From Simmondsia chinensis (taxonomy: Eukaryota; Streptophyta; Magnoliopsida; Caryophyllales; Simmondsiaceae), in the NCBI GenBank assembly GCA_018398585.1, contig JAGTTD010000008.1, positions 26,527,208-26,591,207 of the forward strand: a stretch of DNA of 64,000 nt, given 5' to 3'. The notes beneath the pieces are model-generated. The model was not told the DNA's origin. It saw only the letters and a program-made list of their open reading frames with translations, and ran no database searches. How positions within the stretch are numbered: position 1 is the first letter of the stretch; each line of letters starts with the position of its first letter. Of this stretch, positions 34,428 to 45,874 are shown one piece after another. A program made the position numbers and the translations under genes.

Positions 34428-35121
34428 TGATGCGTCTGATATTTATGCATCATTGGATTAATTTTTTTTTTTAGCTCTTTTGCAAATATTTAATTGTTGT
34501 TTGATCCTCACTTTGGCAATTTTTATGTTTTATAGGTTCGAAGTTAAAGTTCTGAAAATTGTCAAATTTTGGTGCAAATGATACAAAATTCGATGCAAAG
34601 GCAATCAAATCAAGTCAATCAAGATTTGGGACAAGATCGTACAAGCTCGAAGCCGCGAACTTCTGCCCAACACCTCCTGAATCACCATCACCACCATACC
34701 CAAGCTCACACACCAGTTCACGCACAACACACAACTTGTGCTCAGCCCACCAGTTCAAACCACCAAGCCCAGCCCACCAGCCCAGACCTGTCATCATCAT
34801 TTGCCCAACACCCGAAGCCCACCGTCAGCCCACATCACCTCTACAGCCCAAGCTAACACCCGATACCACAGCAACACAAGCTCAACCTCCACCCCAGCCC
34901 AAGCCATCATCACCCTCAAACATCAGGCCCACCAGCTCGTCCGGCCCAACAGCAGCAGCATCATGAAATCATCTTTTAATTCATCGTTAGGGGGGGACTT
35001 GCAGGCTGTTTTATGGATTTGTTTTCCCTATTTTACACCACCTCTTTAGCTTTGCTCTCTCTCTCTATTTCAATTTTATCTTTTTATTAAGTTGGAACGA
35101 GAGCAAAATTAGCGTGAAAAC

Positions 35122-35469
35122 TGTTAAAATTTCAAATACTAAAATGAGATTGCAAAAGATAATTAACAACTGGACAAAAAGGTAAATGAAAGTAAACAGA
35201 AGTTTTTTTTTTAATTACACACTTCAGCTAAGAGGAGTAAAAAAATATATACTAATAATCCTTCCTAATTAGATAAAATCTTTCCTATTAAATTACAAAG
35301 AAAACTTATGGTAAGGGGGCCTTGATGGTTGGTGATAGATAGGAAAGAGGAGGAAAGTAGGAAGGGAATAATTCCTTCCAGAAATACAAGATGCTATGAG
35401 ATACTCCTAGATACATAAATACAAGAATAAATATAAGATAAATACATGTAGGAATACTAATATTCTACA
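35122..35469 (-). repeat. H 3' LTR
   Basis: It runs TGTTAAAATTTC to ATATTCTACA (plus strand), matching 39882-40220 with scattered changes. Confidence 0.92.
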
Positions 35470-35539
35470 CTCCCCCTCAAGTTGGAGCGTGGAGATTGAC
35501 AATGCCCAGCTTGCGAAGAAGCGTAGAATAATTAGAACA

Positions 35540-37271
35540 TCATAAAGCTTTGGTCAATATATCAGCTATTTGATCCCCAGAATGAACAAAGCCGGTTTCA
35601 ATTTCGTGATTCATCAATTTTTCACAGACAAAGTGACAGTCAATCTCGATGTGCTTCGTTCTTTTATGAAAAACTAGAATAGAGGCAATGTATTGGGCAG
35701 CCTGGTTATCACAAAACAACAAAGCAGGATCATCAATAGGAACGACGAGATCAGTTAACAAACATCGCAAACAAATTATTTCACTGGCAGTTGTAGCCAT
35801 GGATCGATATTCTGCTTCAGCGATGAATGAGAGACCACTATCTGTTTCTTTGGAATGCCATGAAATAGGCACCCCACCCAAAAAGATGACAAAACCTGTA
35901 GTAGATCGTCTAGTTATAAGGCAACCGGCCCAATCGGCATCACAATAACCACAAAGCTTAAGATCATAAGAGGAAGGAAGTAAAATTCCTTGGCCCAACA
36001 TTCCCTTAAGGTAACGTAAAACACAAAAAGCGGCATCAAGATGAGGGGCGCGAGGGTCATGCAAATACTGACTTTAAACTCGAACTGTGTAACAAATGTT
36101 TGGACGTGTAATCGTCAGATACAACAAGCGTCCCACAAGTCTCCTACATTGCCCATCATTGTTTATACGATCACCAACCCCATCTGCTAAACCATAGTTC
36201 TGAACTATTGGTGTGATGGCCGGTTTGGCGCCCAAAAGCTCGGCTTCACTAACAATGTCCTGGGCATATTTTCGTTGACTCAACAGAAGGCCTTGATGAG
36301 ACTTTGCTACTTCAATGCCAAGAAAATATTTTATGGGTCCTAAGTCCTTTATGCCAAAAGATTTATATAAAAGGTTCTTTATCTTGGTTATATGTTCCAT
36401 GTCATTCCCAGCCACAAGCACATCATCCACATATATGAGGATTGCGGTATAAGTTGAACCATGCCTAAAGGTAAACAACAAATAATTAGACTTAGACTGT
36501 TGAAAACCCATTTGAATCAAAGTTGTGGTACATTTTTGGCTCCAGTTATGTGACGCTTGCTTGAGGTCATAAAGGGATTTGCGAAGACGACACACTTTCC
36601 CTTTATGTTTTTGTTCAAAACCTTGTGGAAGTTTCATGTATACTTCTTTTTCTAGGTCACCATGAAGGAATGCATTATTAACATCTAATTGTTGGATAAT
36701 CCAACTACGTGCCGCTGCTACGGCTAAAAAAACCCCAAACGGTCACAAGTTTAGGAGCAGGGGAAAATGTGTCATGATAATCAATACCTTCCACATGAGT
36801 GTATCCTTTGGCAACAAGACATGCTTTATATCGCTCTATTGAGCCATCGAACGTGGACTTGATCTTATACACCCATTTTGAGTCTATTGCCTTCTTTCTG
36901 GCTGGTAGTGATTCAAGGGTCCAAGTATGGTTATCTTCTAGAGGCTTAATTTCTTTTTCCATGGCCTCCCTCCAATGCTTGTGCTGTACTGCCTGGTAAA
37001 AATGTTTGGGCTCATCACCTTTACTGATGGCGTTGAGAACAGTTGAGTGAGTGTTAGAAAAACGTACATTAGACACAAAATTAGAAATGGGATAGACTAT
37101 ACCAGAGTCAGCCGATGGAGAGGCAGTAGGAGGATGGGCTATAGAGGACGGTATTTCAATAACATAGTCTTGATATCTTGCAGGCATGGAACGCACACGA
37201 GCACTTTTCCTTGTGACCTCTTCCCCAACATCCAAATTCGGATTACTCATTGGTGCAAGTGGACGATCCAA
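35540..37271 (-). pseudogene. H reverse transcriptase and RNase H
   Basis: 37271-36705 is the linker and RT start ([53 protein letters not shown]). It is frameshifted near an A-run at 36725. From 36637 come KVCRLRKSLYDLKQASHNW and the catalytic loop AILIYVDDVLVAGND. An in-frame TAA at 36074-36076 replaces a Leu codon. RNase H (36064-35540) has GYCDADWAGC, RRSTTGFVIFLGG, FIAEAEYRSMA, LFCDNQAAQYIA and the end DQIADILTKAL. Apart from the shift and one stop the enzymes are well preserved. The pattern differs from G and D, so H is another copia lineage. Confidence 0.9.
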
Positions 37272-37314
37272 GGGGTTGTTAGCCCCTATAATTGTCGATT
37301 CTTTGTTGGTTGGC

Positions 37315-38227
37315 TCACTCGGCTGTCAACATGTCAGCCGGCCTTTGCTGCGGGATCGGCTCATTATGAACCGGGCCTCCAATGTTCGGTTGGCTTACTA
37401 TTGGTTTATCATGTTTAGGATGCACTATTGCATTTTTCAAGAAAGGCATATTATCTTCATAAAAATAAACGTCCCTAGAAACAACAATCTTGTTATCGTC
37501 TAAACTAAAAACCTTGTATCCCTTTTGACCATGAGGATACCCCACAAAGATGCCCGGTGAACCCCTCTTGTCAAATTTGTCATTAGATGGTTTCTTGACA
37601 AGATAGTAACATAAACACCCAAAGACTTTCAAATGATCATATGAAGGCATTTTTCTAAACAAGACTTCATAAGGACTCTTATTGTTAAGCAAGCCACTAG
37701 GCATCAAGTTTATCAAATAAGCAGCCGTAAGAACACACTCACCCCAAAACCTTTTAGGCAATCTGGCTTGAAATTGTAGTGCCCGTCCAACCTCTAACAA
37801 GTGTTTGTGCTTTTGTTCGACAACTCCGTTATAACAGTCCAAACTTGAATTCCTAACCGTTATCACTTCTGGCCTGCTTAACCTGCAATCCAAACTGCGT
37901 GACCACCATACGACAAAAATCCATGAGAATGCCGTGAGCTTGGGATTTTCCCTTCATGAGGTAAACCCAAGTGCAACGACTGTAATCATCAACGATGGTT
38001 AAAAAATACCGTGCACTAGTTAGAGACAAAGTTCTATATGGCCCCCAAATGTCACAATGTATTAATTCAAAACACAAACTATTTCTAGCAACAGATAAAT
38101 GAAAAGGCAAGCATGCTTGCTTCGCACGATGACATGAATCACAAATAACATTTGTATTTTTAATGTTCAAATGGGGAAAAACAAAAAATCTTCCAAAAGG
38201 AACATGACCCGAATGATGATGCCACAA
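37315..38227 (-). pseudogene. H integrase, internally deleted
   Basis: The zinc-binding part (MWHHHSGHVPFG and CDSCHRAKQ) and first Asp (LIHCDIWGPYR) are at 38227-38000, and the second Asp (ARSDNG) is near 37855. The next readable segment, NGVVEQKHKHLLEVGRAL, follows almost at once in another frame. About 25-30 codons of the core between second Asp and Glu are therefore missing. The rest (SPYEVLFRKMPSYDHLKVFG, GYPHGQKGYKVF) is normal to 37315. Confidence 0.87.
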
Positions 38228-38408
38228 AATAGCCTCTTCATTATTCTAAACCAAATTAACTAAGGGGGCAGCTGGTTTAGCCTCTAGAAGATATAGCCCA
38301 TCTCTCTACATATACCTACTTCAGTCAGCTTCCTCGAGTGTAGGTCCTAAATACAGTAAAAATCAGTATGAAATGTTAACATACATTTTCCATCATGAGT
38401 CATATTGC

Positions 38409-38693
38409 TCACTGACAACAAATTGCAGCAAAAACCAGGCAATATAATACATCATGGAGAACAAAATCATCAAAATTATGCACTTTTCCAACATGGGATA
38501 CTGGCAAACTTGTTCCATTAGGCAATCTAACGGGTCTAATCCATTTGTTTGGCACAACATCAAACATGTAGGATAAGCAAGAGACCATGTGATCCGTGGC
38601 ACCCGTATCAATAATCCAACTGTGATTAGAAATAAAAATTTGACCTGTGAGATTTACACTAGGTGAAGTCGAAACCGATCCAAGTAAATTCAA
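38409..38693 (-). pseudogene. H aspartic protease
   Basis: The frame has SWIIDTGATDHMV, with the catalytic DTG, then LPNGTSLPVSHVG and FVLHDVLYC. The N-terminal side is rich in Ser and Asn, as in the gag-protease joint. The frame ends before the gag-pre-integrase region at 38230. Confidence 0.87.
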
Positions 38694-38826
38694 AAGTTGT
38701 TGGCATTGGGCAGATGACAGCCCAACAATGGGGCTATTTGCAGTCGGCAGCTCACTGCCGTAGTGACCCTCGCCCTGCTCCCACCGCTTCTTGCTTGTTC
38801 CATCCCGGAGGGTAACCTACCAACTC

Positions 38827-39716
38827 CTAGCACCTCTCTTTAGTGTGTCCCTGTTTCTTACAACGAGAACAGGTAAAACGATTATTGCGACGAGTGTTAT
38901 TCCCTGAGGAGGCCGAATCACCACCACCCCCCATAGTGCTTTTAACAGCTAGGCAGCAGCCTTGGGTTGAACAAGAGTACCTGTAGCGACACTTTGTCGC
39001 TTCTCTTCTTGACACAAGATAGAGTATGCATTACCAATAGAAGGTAAAGGTTTTGTATTCATTAACTATGACCTAACAGTGGAAAAAGAAGGGTAAAAGA
39101 CCATTAACAAGTCTAAGAGTTTTTCCATGTCACGTATGCTCGAAAAGGCTTTGGCGTGACCACGACTACACAGAGGTATTTCCATAAGTGTATATAACTC
39201 ATCCCCTAGAGATCTTAACTTAGTGAAATAGGTTGACATAACTGAGTTTTCTTGTTTCAAATTCGATATTTCACGTTTCAGTTCGTAGATACGTGGGACA
39301 TTACCGTGAAAGAACCTCTCTTGAAAGTCTAGCCAAATATCATGCCCAGTTTCTAAATAAGTGATGCTATCATGTATCTCTCTTGAGATGGAGTTAGAAA
39401 GTCATGTGGAAACTATGGAGTCACAAGCACTCTAATTTTCAAAATCTGGAGATCCATCATCCGGTTTTATGATCCTTCCAACAAGAAAACCAAATTTTCT
39501 TTTTGCCTTCAAAACCTTTAAAATAGACCTTCTCCATGATTGGTAGTTGGGTCCGGTTAAGACATTTTGAACAAAAACTAACCCCGGGTGATTCGAGGGG
39601 TGCAAGTAAAACGGGGAATTAACGTCAATTGCTCCCTGCGTCATGGGAGCCGGCATGACTACTTGACTAGAATTAGATTGAGTGGTGCCATTATTCCCAA
39701 TGTTAATGTCCGCCAT
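38827..39716 (-). pseudogene. H gag
   Basis: ATG at 39716 (MADINIGNNG) starts gag. It has the motifs NSPFYLHPSNHPGL, VLTGPNYQSWRRSILKVLKA and KFGFLVGRI. A TAG at 39432 replaces the expected Trp codon. The middle (QENSVMSTYFTKLRSLGDEL) is at 39260-39066. The intact zinc knuckle CSRCKKQGHTKERC is at 38870-38827. The ATG lies about 155 bases after the primer site. Confidence 0.87.
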
Positions 39717-39870
39717 TATCAAGAAGTTAGCACGAATCACGAAAATGAAACAAGAGGGGAAACAACTCACGGAACGCACAAAACATGCTGCAAAGAACGT
39801 TGGACCGTGTGACTGTCTTATAGTAGAAGCCTCCCAATGCACAATTCAATCTTCACTAGAACGTAACCCA

Positions 39871-39881
39871 CTCTGATACCA
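39871..39881 (-). other. H primer binding site
   Basis: Minus strand TGGTATCAGAG adjoining the 5' LTR. Confidence 0.9.
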
Positions 39882-40220
39882 TGTTAAAATTTCAAATATT
39901 ATAATGAGATTGCAAAAGACAATTAGCAACTGGGAAGAAAGGTAAATGAAAGTAAACAGAAGTTTTATTTGAATTACACACTTCTGCCAAGAGGAGTACA
40001 AAAATATGTACTAATAATCCTTCCTAATTAGATAAAATCTTTCCTATTAAATTACAAGGAAAACTTATGGTAAGGGGGCCTTGATGGCAAGTGATAGAGA
40101 GGAAAAAGGAGGAAGGGAATAATTCCTACCAAAAATACAAGCTGCTATGAGATATTCCGATATACATAAATACAAGAATGAATACAAGATAAATACATGT
40201 AGGAATACCAATATTCTAAA
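39882..40220 (-). repeat. H 5' LTR
   Basis: It runs TGTTAAAATTTC to ATATTCTAAA (plus strand). The last bases carry a C-to-A change relative to the 3' LTR. It is followed by AAGAC, the target copy. Confidence 0.9.
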
Positions 40221-41011
40221 AAGACTGACATGAGTGCGTTCATCTCCTCCTTCACTGGTTCATCCTTGATGGAGAGCTAACTTGCTCTCTACGGTTAGAT
40301 GAAGTCTTAGCCTTTTTACTTTTGTATTACTTTTAATTTGGGTTAGTTTGATTGTTTACATGAATTGTTTGATTGAGATAAATACTTTGAAGTATTATGT
40401 TTTTATCATTCATTCAATTGAGATGATTATTGAGTTTGTAACCTTTGATCGTTAATGTTGATATTTATAAATTAATTTTTGTGCTTGTAGCCTTAGGATT
40501 AATTAATCAAGCAATAGCATTAACTGAATTATTAATTAAAACCTATCTTCCTTTTGCTTTAGTTAGATAGGTCAATATGTGATAATTAAAAATACTTTAG
40601 GTAGAGCCTATTTTCATTATGTTTTAGTTAGATAGGGTCAATACGTGATACCAACAACATCACCTTAGTAGGTTGAAGCTTGTAGCCTAAACCACTACTC
40701 TGTGTGACAATAAATAATCCAAATTTAAGAGTTAACGTAAGAATAATTGGCTAATGATGGATTAAAAACCCTAGGTTCCAATTCCAAACTCTTTTCCCCT
40801 TCAGAAGTTGAATACTTAGTTTAATTTTTATTTCTTTAGATCAATTAATACAAAATCCCATAATTTTCCTCAAATCAATTTAGGTCATAGAATAAATTCA
40901 CGTACTCTTAGTCCCTGTAGTTCGACACTCTCTTGCCCTACAGTTCAATTTATATATGTTTGGTAGATAGGGTTTAATATTAAATTTTGAGCGACATAGA
41001 AAAACACATCA

Positions 41012-41787
41012 AGCCTGATGCCGACTGGCTAGCTTTTCCTCGAGTTGGAACGTACACGCTCAAAAGAAGGTATAAGATAATGCTTGGCGCCTCTGGCCCC
41101 TAAAGAGGACCAATAGGCTTGGAACCAAGCTGCAAAACGAGGTGTGGCACATGGACTGTGCTTACAAACAATGGGGTACCCATAAAAGGATTTGATTTCT
41201 TAATTCAACTCATGAACCTCTTTGTGTTAGGGAGTTGAACAGAAATCCTCTTAGCCCACCAAAGGGTTTTGGTCCTTATATTGGGAAAGGGAACATCTTG
41301 AACCACACCAAATTGCTTGGCAAAAAACCCAGGCCTGTACGTCTCTACACTAGGATGAGTCGCATGGTAGAAGAATAGATCTTGAAGGCACAGGATTGCC
41401 TATCAAATCTGTGAGTTGATGTCCATAGAGACATCATAATGAAGGTCCAGGTTTTTGAACCAAATAGTTGTTTTCTTCCTTAGAGTGAGTCCATTGAGTC
41501 CCCTTCCTACCTCGAGGAGACATTAATCTCACAAGGCATTGGTCAAAAAACCATCCTAGGGGTAATTGGGCTTCTCAACGAGCATATTGCTCCTCGAAAC
41601 AACAAACCCCCGCACCTGTGGGAGTGTACGGGCCTTTAGGTAGGCTTGAGCACAAAGTTGGACCAATTAAAAGGGTCCACCTATTTGGACAACATAATTC
41701 TTAACTATAATGTCTCTAAGGCATCCATATACTTGGCAAGAATAAGGGTCCCAGAGCTCATGGACAACTACTAAAGACCTGGTTAAC
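41012..41787 (-). pseudogene. A antisense frame, middle part of plant mobile domain
   Basis: Minus-strand blocks read, in mixed frames, FFYHATHPSVETYRPGFFAK, YLKARTLPQVRGFVVSRSN and HELWDPYSCQVYGCLRDIIV. Their order and the PFWLVQLCAQAYLKA-type phrase fit the second half of the plant mobile (aminotransferase-like) domain often carried by transposons. B interrupts it on the left and the LINE on the right. Confidence 0.55.
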
Positions 41788-42835
41788 AGTAGAAAGCCTC
41801 CTCATCCCTACACAGTCTCGAATACTCCCAAGATAGATGACGCTGTTTTTCTCGAAGAAACATATTCTCAGGATCACCATCTAAAGCTCTCTGACCTACA
41901 GTCCAGGCGTCCCTCGTCACCACCACTCTGGTCGAGATGTGACTAAAATGTGTAGCTTTGAGGACCTTCAACTCACTCTTTAGCCGTTTCAACTTCGGAG
42001 TGAGATGATACATAGGAGTGCCATCAATGCTCGTCTCCCAAAACCTCCGCACCATAGGAATGAACTCCTCATGGTCGGCCCAAAAATTAAAGAACTTGAA
42101 AGGGAGCAACGATGTGCCATGCACTCCAAGCCTTCGAACTACAAACAGACAGTGATCAGAACGTAACTCCCGTGGAAGGTACTCAACAGACGAAGCGGGG
42201 AAAGAACGCAGCCATCCCTCACTAACCATGCACCAGTCAAGATGCTTCAGAATGAGAGCATCTCCATCCATTCGGTTGGACCACATGTAACGTAGCCCAG
42301 TATACGGCAGAACTGTGAGCTCTGACTCATAGACGTAGTCCCGAAAGTCATCAATGTGACCAGGCCAAAAGTCCTGGCCACCGCTCCTATCACTAGGACT
42401 GAGGGTAGCATTAAAGTCTCCAAGGAGTATCAAAGGCTCCTCCTGAAGACCCATGCTGGCTCCTTAAATATACTGCCAAAGCTCCCGACGCAGCCCTGGC
42501 TCGGTAAAGCCGCAGACGAATGTAACAACGAAGTTCACTTCCCCTCAAATGTCAGTATCCCTGTAGGTGAGATACTAATCCCCACCCTGTACTTTCACTA
42601 CATGGTAGAAACTCTGATCACATAGAACAACGATGTGGCACCATTGATTCCGCATGCCACTAACCATGAACTACCACCCCTCAGCACAGCGGGCAATAGC
42701 AGACTCAACATCAGCAGGGTTGGTCTTAGTCTCAGCCTAACCAACCAAACTCAAATGATTAAAAGAAATCCAACCTCGTATAATAGTGATAGAATTGGGA
42801 TTATTAAACCCCCTCAAATTCCCGCATCCGATCAT
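41788..42835 (-). pseudogene. LINE ORF2, apurinic endonuclease domain
   Basis: From about 42835 degraded frames read EFEGFNNPNSI, FNHLSLVGLVETKTNPADVE (start of the L1 endonuclease fold). The open stretch at 42454-41783 (223 codons) has LILLGDFNATLSPSDRSGG, YMWSNRMDGD, LKHLDWCMVSEGW and ELRSDHCLFVV. GDFN and SDH are catalytic-site motifs of this nuclease family. It would nick target DNA for priming. The 3' half of ORF2, with the RT, is missing. Confidence 0.9.
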
Positions 42836-42849
42836 CAAAAACTGGATAA

Positions 42850-44374
42850 CTAATGTAATCCACAGCCTTCGCGACCCCCATGGGCTGCCACGGAGAACGT
42901 AACATGACAAGCAACAGGAGCAGGCTGCGGAGTACTATCAAATGTTGATGTCTCGTCCATACGCTCCTCAGCTAGTAGAGCACACTGGTTCGGTGACACA
43001 ACACTACGCACTGTGTCAGCCGACCGGTTCTCAATGCAAGCAACAGGCTCCATGATCCCAACAAGGGCATCCTGAGCCTCCTCAATCTCGAAAGGGACTA
43101 TAGCTCGGCCCAAATCCTTGGACGATCCACTATCCTAACTGCTAGTGGAAGAATTTGTGCCGGAGTCAGAAATACCGGACTCGCTAGTGGGTTGGGCATG
43201 GCATGCCTTAAGACGAGGCAACTTTGCGGGTGAAACAAATGTGGTACGCCCTCTGGTACCAAGGTGGGGCTGCCAGGCCAGCCCGCCACAACAGGAGCAA
43301 GGTGTGGCTGCTGCTACCCATAATTTTAGAACGAGGGCCAGCGCGGGGCCCTGAATGACACCCAGCTCAATATTAGGCTGGGCTGGGAAGGGGCGCGTGC
43401 CCCTTCCCCCACCTCCTTGGGCCCAGTGTGGGCCACAGGCTGAGATGGGCAGCCACCAGTAGCTGGGCCATCGGGAAGTGAAGGGGTCATCGAGACCCCT
43501 CCCACTTCTCTCTCCGCAGCAGCAGCCCCCCCAACCACGCGCCTAGGGGCGACAGCAACCCCATGTAGCGCAACTTCACCTCCAAGCACGTTCATCACCG
43601 GCCCCACCGTCGGCTAACGCGCCCCGGGGCAGCCATTGTAGGACCACTGCTAGCACTAAGAGGCATACACGAGTGCCCGAAGACCAAGTAGGTTGCACAT
43701 TTTTTGCGCAACGCCTCACATGTAATACCTAACTTGAACCGCGCACCATCAACATCGATGAAGGCTTCGTTAGGGATTGGTCCTTAGCCTCCACCTAACA
43801 CAGACCCGAATATAATAGACGTGAATAAGGGAACGACAATCGTACTACGGGCTACACTAATCCCAGCCGACTTCGATAAAGTCAATGGAAGCGTAGATAT
43901 ATGGGCCCAAACCGGAGCAGTCAGGCAATCCTTTCGAAGTGTAAGTCCCTCCTTCCAGAGGTGGAGGAACATGTAGACGCCCTTGAAGAACCAAGGACCA
44001 CCCAGCAACACATTTTCGGCTTGCGCCTTAAGGCAAAACCGAAAATAGTCTACCTTCCCATAGGAGAGAATGCACTCAAGGCCCCCCTCTCTCCATAGGA
44101 AGCTAGCAATCTCCTGAGCACAGGACTAAGCAAGTCCCGTGCCAATCAAACGACCCACCAAACATCGTTCCCATTTCTCATTACTCGACTCATATACCTC
44201 ACGTGGTACAATCCTCACAGGCTGACCGTTAATAAGAACATGACGCACATATTGGAGGGTGTTGTGATCCGAGGACCAAACATAGTCTGCCCATGTGGTT
44301 GCAGCCGCATCACCCTTAGTAGCAACCGAACCTGAACCCACCTCAAATGTCCGAATGTCACGCACCTCAGACAT
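42850..44374 (-). pseudogene. LINE ORF1 (DUF4283-type, RNA-binding)
   Basis: ATG at 44374 opens a frame with TWADYVWSSDHNTLQYV, WERCLVGRLIGTGLA. Then, in the next frames, FLWREGGLECIL, NVLLGGPWFFKGVYMFLHLW and ISTLPLTLSKSAG, the DUF4283 fold seen in plant L1 ORF1 proteins. A Pro/Gly-rich, low-complexity part follows to 42850. At least three frameshifts or stops are present (near 44126, 43784 and 43607). Confidence 0.83.
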
Positions 44375-44985
44375 GGTGCATGAAAGAAAAAGTAAAGCAG
44401 GAAAAAAGTAGTAAATACCCTAGAAAATTAGGGTTTGCACGTGCCACTACCGTGCGCCACCAACCACCTCCCACCCGCAACATACCGGCCTTAAAGGACC
44501 ACCAGTAGCCGATAACACCATGCAAGTCAAGGACCTGGGGAAACTTATAAGTCAATGCTCCAAATCTTGAAAGAGAGAAGAAAGAGAGATCGTGGGATTC
44601 GAAGACCCCTTGCGATTGCTGGCCACGATCTGGCCAGAATTCGGCCACAGCACCGGCCCCCGAAGGGCGGCGAAGGAAGGAGGAAGCCACCTGGTTTGAT
44701 CGCCGATCGGGGAAGCCACCACGGGAGGCCCAAACATCCTATGTAAAACCACCAACACTTAAAACCCTAGCATCTTCTCTCCCTCCTATTCACCTTCATC
44801 TAGCCACCATAGCAGCTGCCAACCCCACCACCAGGAAACAAGGGTGCAGGTGATCACGTTGCTACCTAGCCGCGCCCCTAGTGCAGGCCATCATGTGAGA
44901 AAACAGCTACCCTAGTCGTGTGCCCTCTTCTCTCCCCCCTTTCTCCTTTCGAATCTCCAGAGCAAAGCAGGTCGCGATTCTCCCT

Positions 44986-45550
44986 AAATCCTAAAGGCTG
45001 CTATGTCCTTTAATGTAATACCAAGAAAACCCTCAAGGAGGACAAAAGCATTATAACAGGTGTTCCAACAGCAGGTTAGCGCTGTCATAATGGGGTAATC
45101 ATACCCGAGGACAATGATAGAAAGCCTGATGGCTTCATTGATGCAAAGGTTCTTCCAGTTTTTCTTCATGGGTCAACATTAGCCTATTAACCCATTCGGC
45201 GTACCGCTTTGTCAAGAACATCTATCCTTCGAAAGGTGTCGCTTCTTTGCAGATGCATCTTTCTCCCCATGATTAACCTTCAGAGCCTGTACAAATCAAA
45301 GGAGATTCAACACTGTCTGGAAACAAGCTTGGAAGGCTAAGAACGTCATGAGATGGGTCAAAGATGGGTCCTAGGTCATATGACATGAAAGAAGACAAAG
45401 GGTCATTGTCTGGTAACCAAGAAAGATCCTCTTTGATGGTGTTGAGACCAATTGGGCTCTGAATCACATCAAAGACCATTGAAGTATCAGATTGGAGCAA
45501 ACATGTCAGTTGCTCAATAAGGCTGTCAGCCTGGGGAAGGGGCAAAAGAA
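44986..45550 (-). pseudogene. A antisense frame, N-terminal part of plant mobile domain
   Basis: The frame begins near 45545 (MPLPQADSLIEQL) and runs 90 codons. After a stop and shift it shows FLTKRYAEWVNRLML and NEAIRLSIIVLGYDYPIMTA, then FVLLEGFLGITLKDIAAF, the TLxDVA-type signature of the plant mobile domain, at 45169-44990. It is cut there by the LINE. It runs opposite to A's gag-pol and lies close to the 3' LTR, which may have served as an antisense promoter. It is broken by stops, so the product is not made. Confidence 0.62.
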
Positions 45551-45845
45551 ATTTGATCTATCGACGAATCAATGTTAACAAAACGCAAAGGGATGAAGGT
45601 ATATTGAATCGAAAATCGGAGATTCAGGAGTAGCGGAGAACAATTGTTTCAAAGAGCGCTTGATTGCAGCAAAGAGAGAGAGCACAAAGCGCAAAAGTGA
45701 TGATTTCAAGCCCTAATTGTCATACTTCTAGACACGCTAGAAGGAAGAACAAACGACAAAACAGTGATCTCTCAAGCTCCCTGTACCCATTGAGGGTCAA
45801 ATTAGGATTTTTTACCCATTGTAAACTTGAATTTACCAACGGCTA
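45551..45845. other. A 3' spacer
   Basis: No gene was recognised between the start of the antisense frame and the purine tract. Short open frames on the plus strand lack domains. Confidence 0.55.
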
Positions 45846-45867
45846 AGGGGAGGGGGGTGGGAGGGGC
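45846..45867 (+). other. A polypurine tract
   Basis: A G-rich run (AAGGGGAGGGGGGTGGGAGG core) a few bases before the 3' LTR. It is a textbook plus-strand primer. Confidence 0.85.
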
Positions 45868-45874
45868 ATTTATT

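Larger units (their letters stand above)
35122..40220 (-). mobile_element. Element H: Ty1/copia retrotransposon inserted in B's 3' LTR
   Basis: A 5.1 kb copia element with LTRs of 348 and 339 bp, primer site at 39871-39881, purine tract CTTGAGGGGGAG (minus, 35470-35481), and gag, protease, integrase, RT and RNase H in order. Flanks are AAAAC (35117-35121) and AAGAC (40221-40225), a 5-bp duplication with one change. The right LTR ends CTAAA where the left has CTACA. Single stops and frameshifts break each gene, and part of the integrase core is deleted. Confidence 0.92.
26175..41011 (+). mobile_element. Element B: Athila-like Ty3/gypsy, deletion derivative, inserted in A
   Basis: A truncated 5' LTR (26175-26485), primer site, gag and protease of Athila type, a short RT-end remnant, 3' untranslated region, purine tract and a 3' LTR (34428-41011) that is itself split by copia H. 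The RT core, most of RNase H and all integrase are missing. The 3' LTR would be about 1480 bp without H. The 5' LTR keeps only its last ~310 bp, so the left end was lost together with its target copy. Surrounding sequence on both sides is A's antisense frame, which shows where it landed. Confidence 0.85.
34428..41011 (+). repeat. B 3' LTR, split by element H
   Basis: It begins TGATGCG and ends CACATCA (CGCATCA in the 5' copy), giving the short inverted ends expected. The pieces are 34428-35121 and 40226-41011. A C-rich segment with repeated CAGCCCACC words (34735-34960) is open in two frames, but Pro/Ser-rich translation and its position in the LTR argue against a gene. Confidence 0.85.
41788..44985 (-). 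mobile_element. L1-type LINE, 5' part only, inserted in A antisense frame
   Basis: Minus strand: about 600 bp of GC-richer leader, ORF1 (44374-42850) and the endonuclease half of ORF2 (to 41788). The sequence stops inside ORF2 after CRDEEAFY and A's sequence resumes, with no RT, 3' end or poly(A). LINEs usually lose the 5' end, so the missing 3' end implies a later deletion or rearrangement. No target duplication was found. This block is clearly richer in G+C than its neighbours. Confidence 0.85.

Noticed and set aside
34559..35049. Pro/Ser/His-rich open frames on both strands
   Set aside because: They lie within B's 3' LTR in a repeated CAGCCCACC segment; overlapping frames stay open because of composition, and there is no domain.
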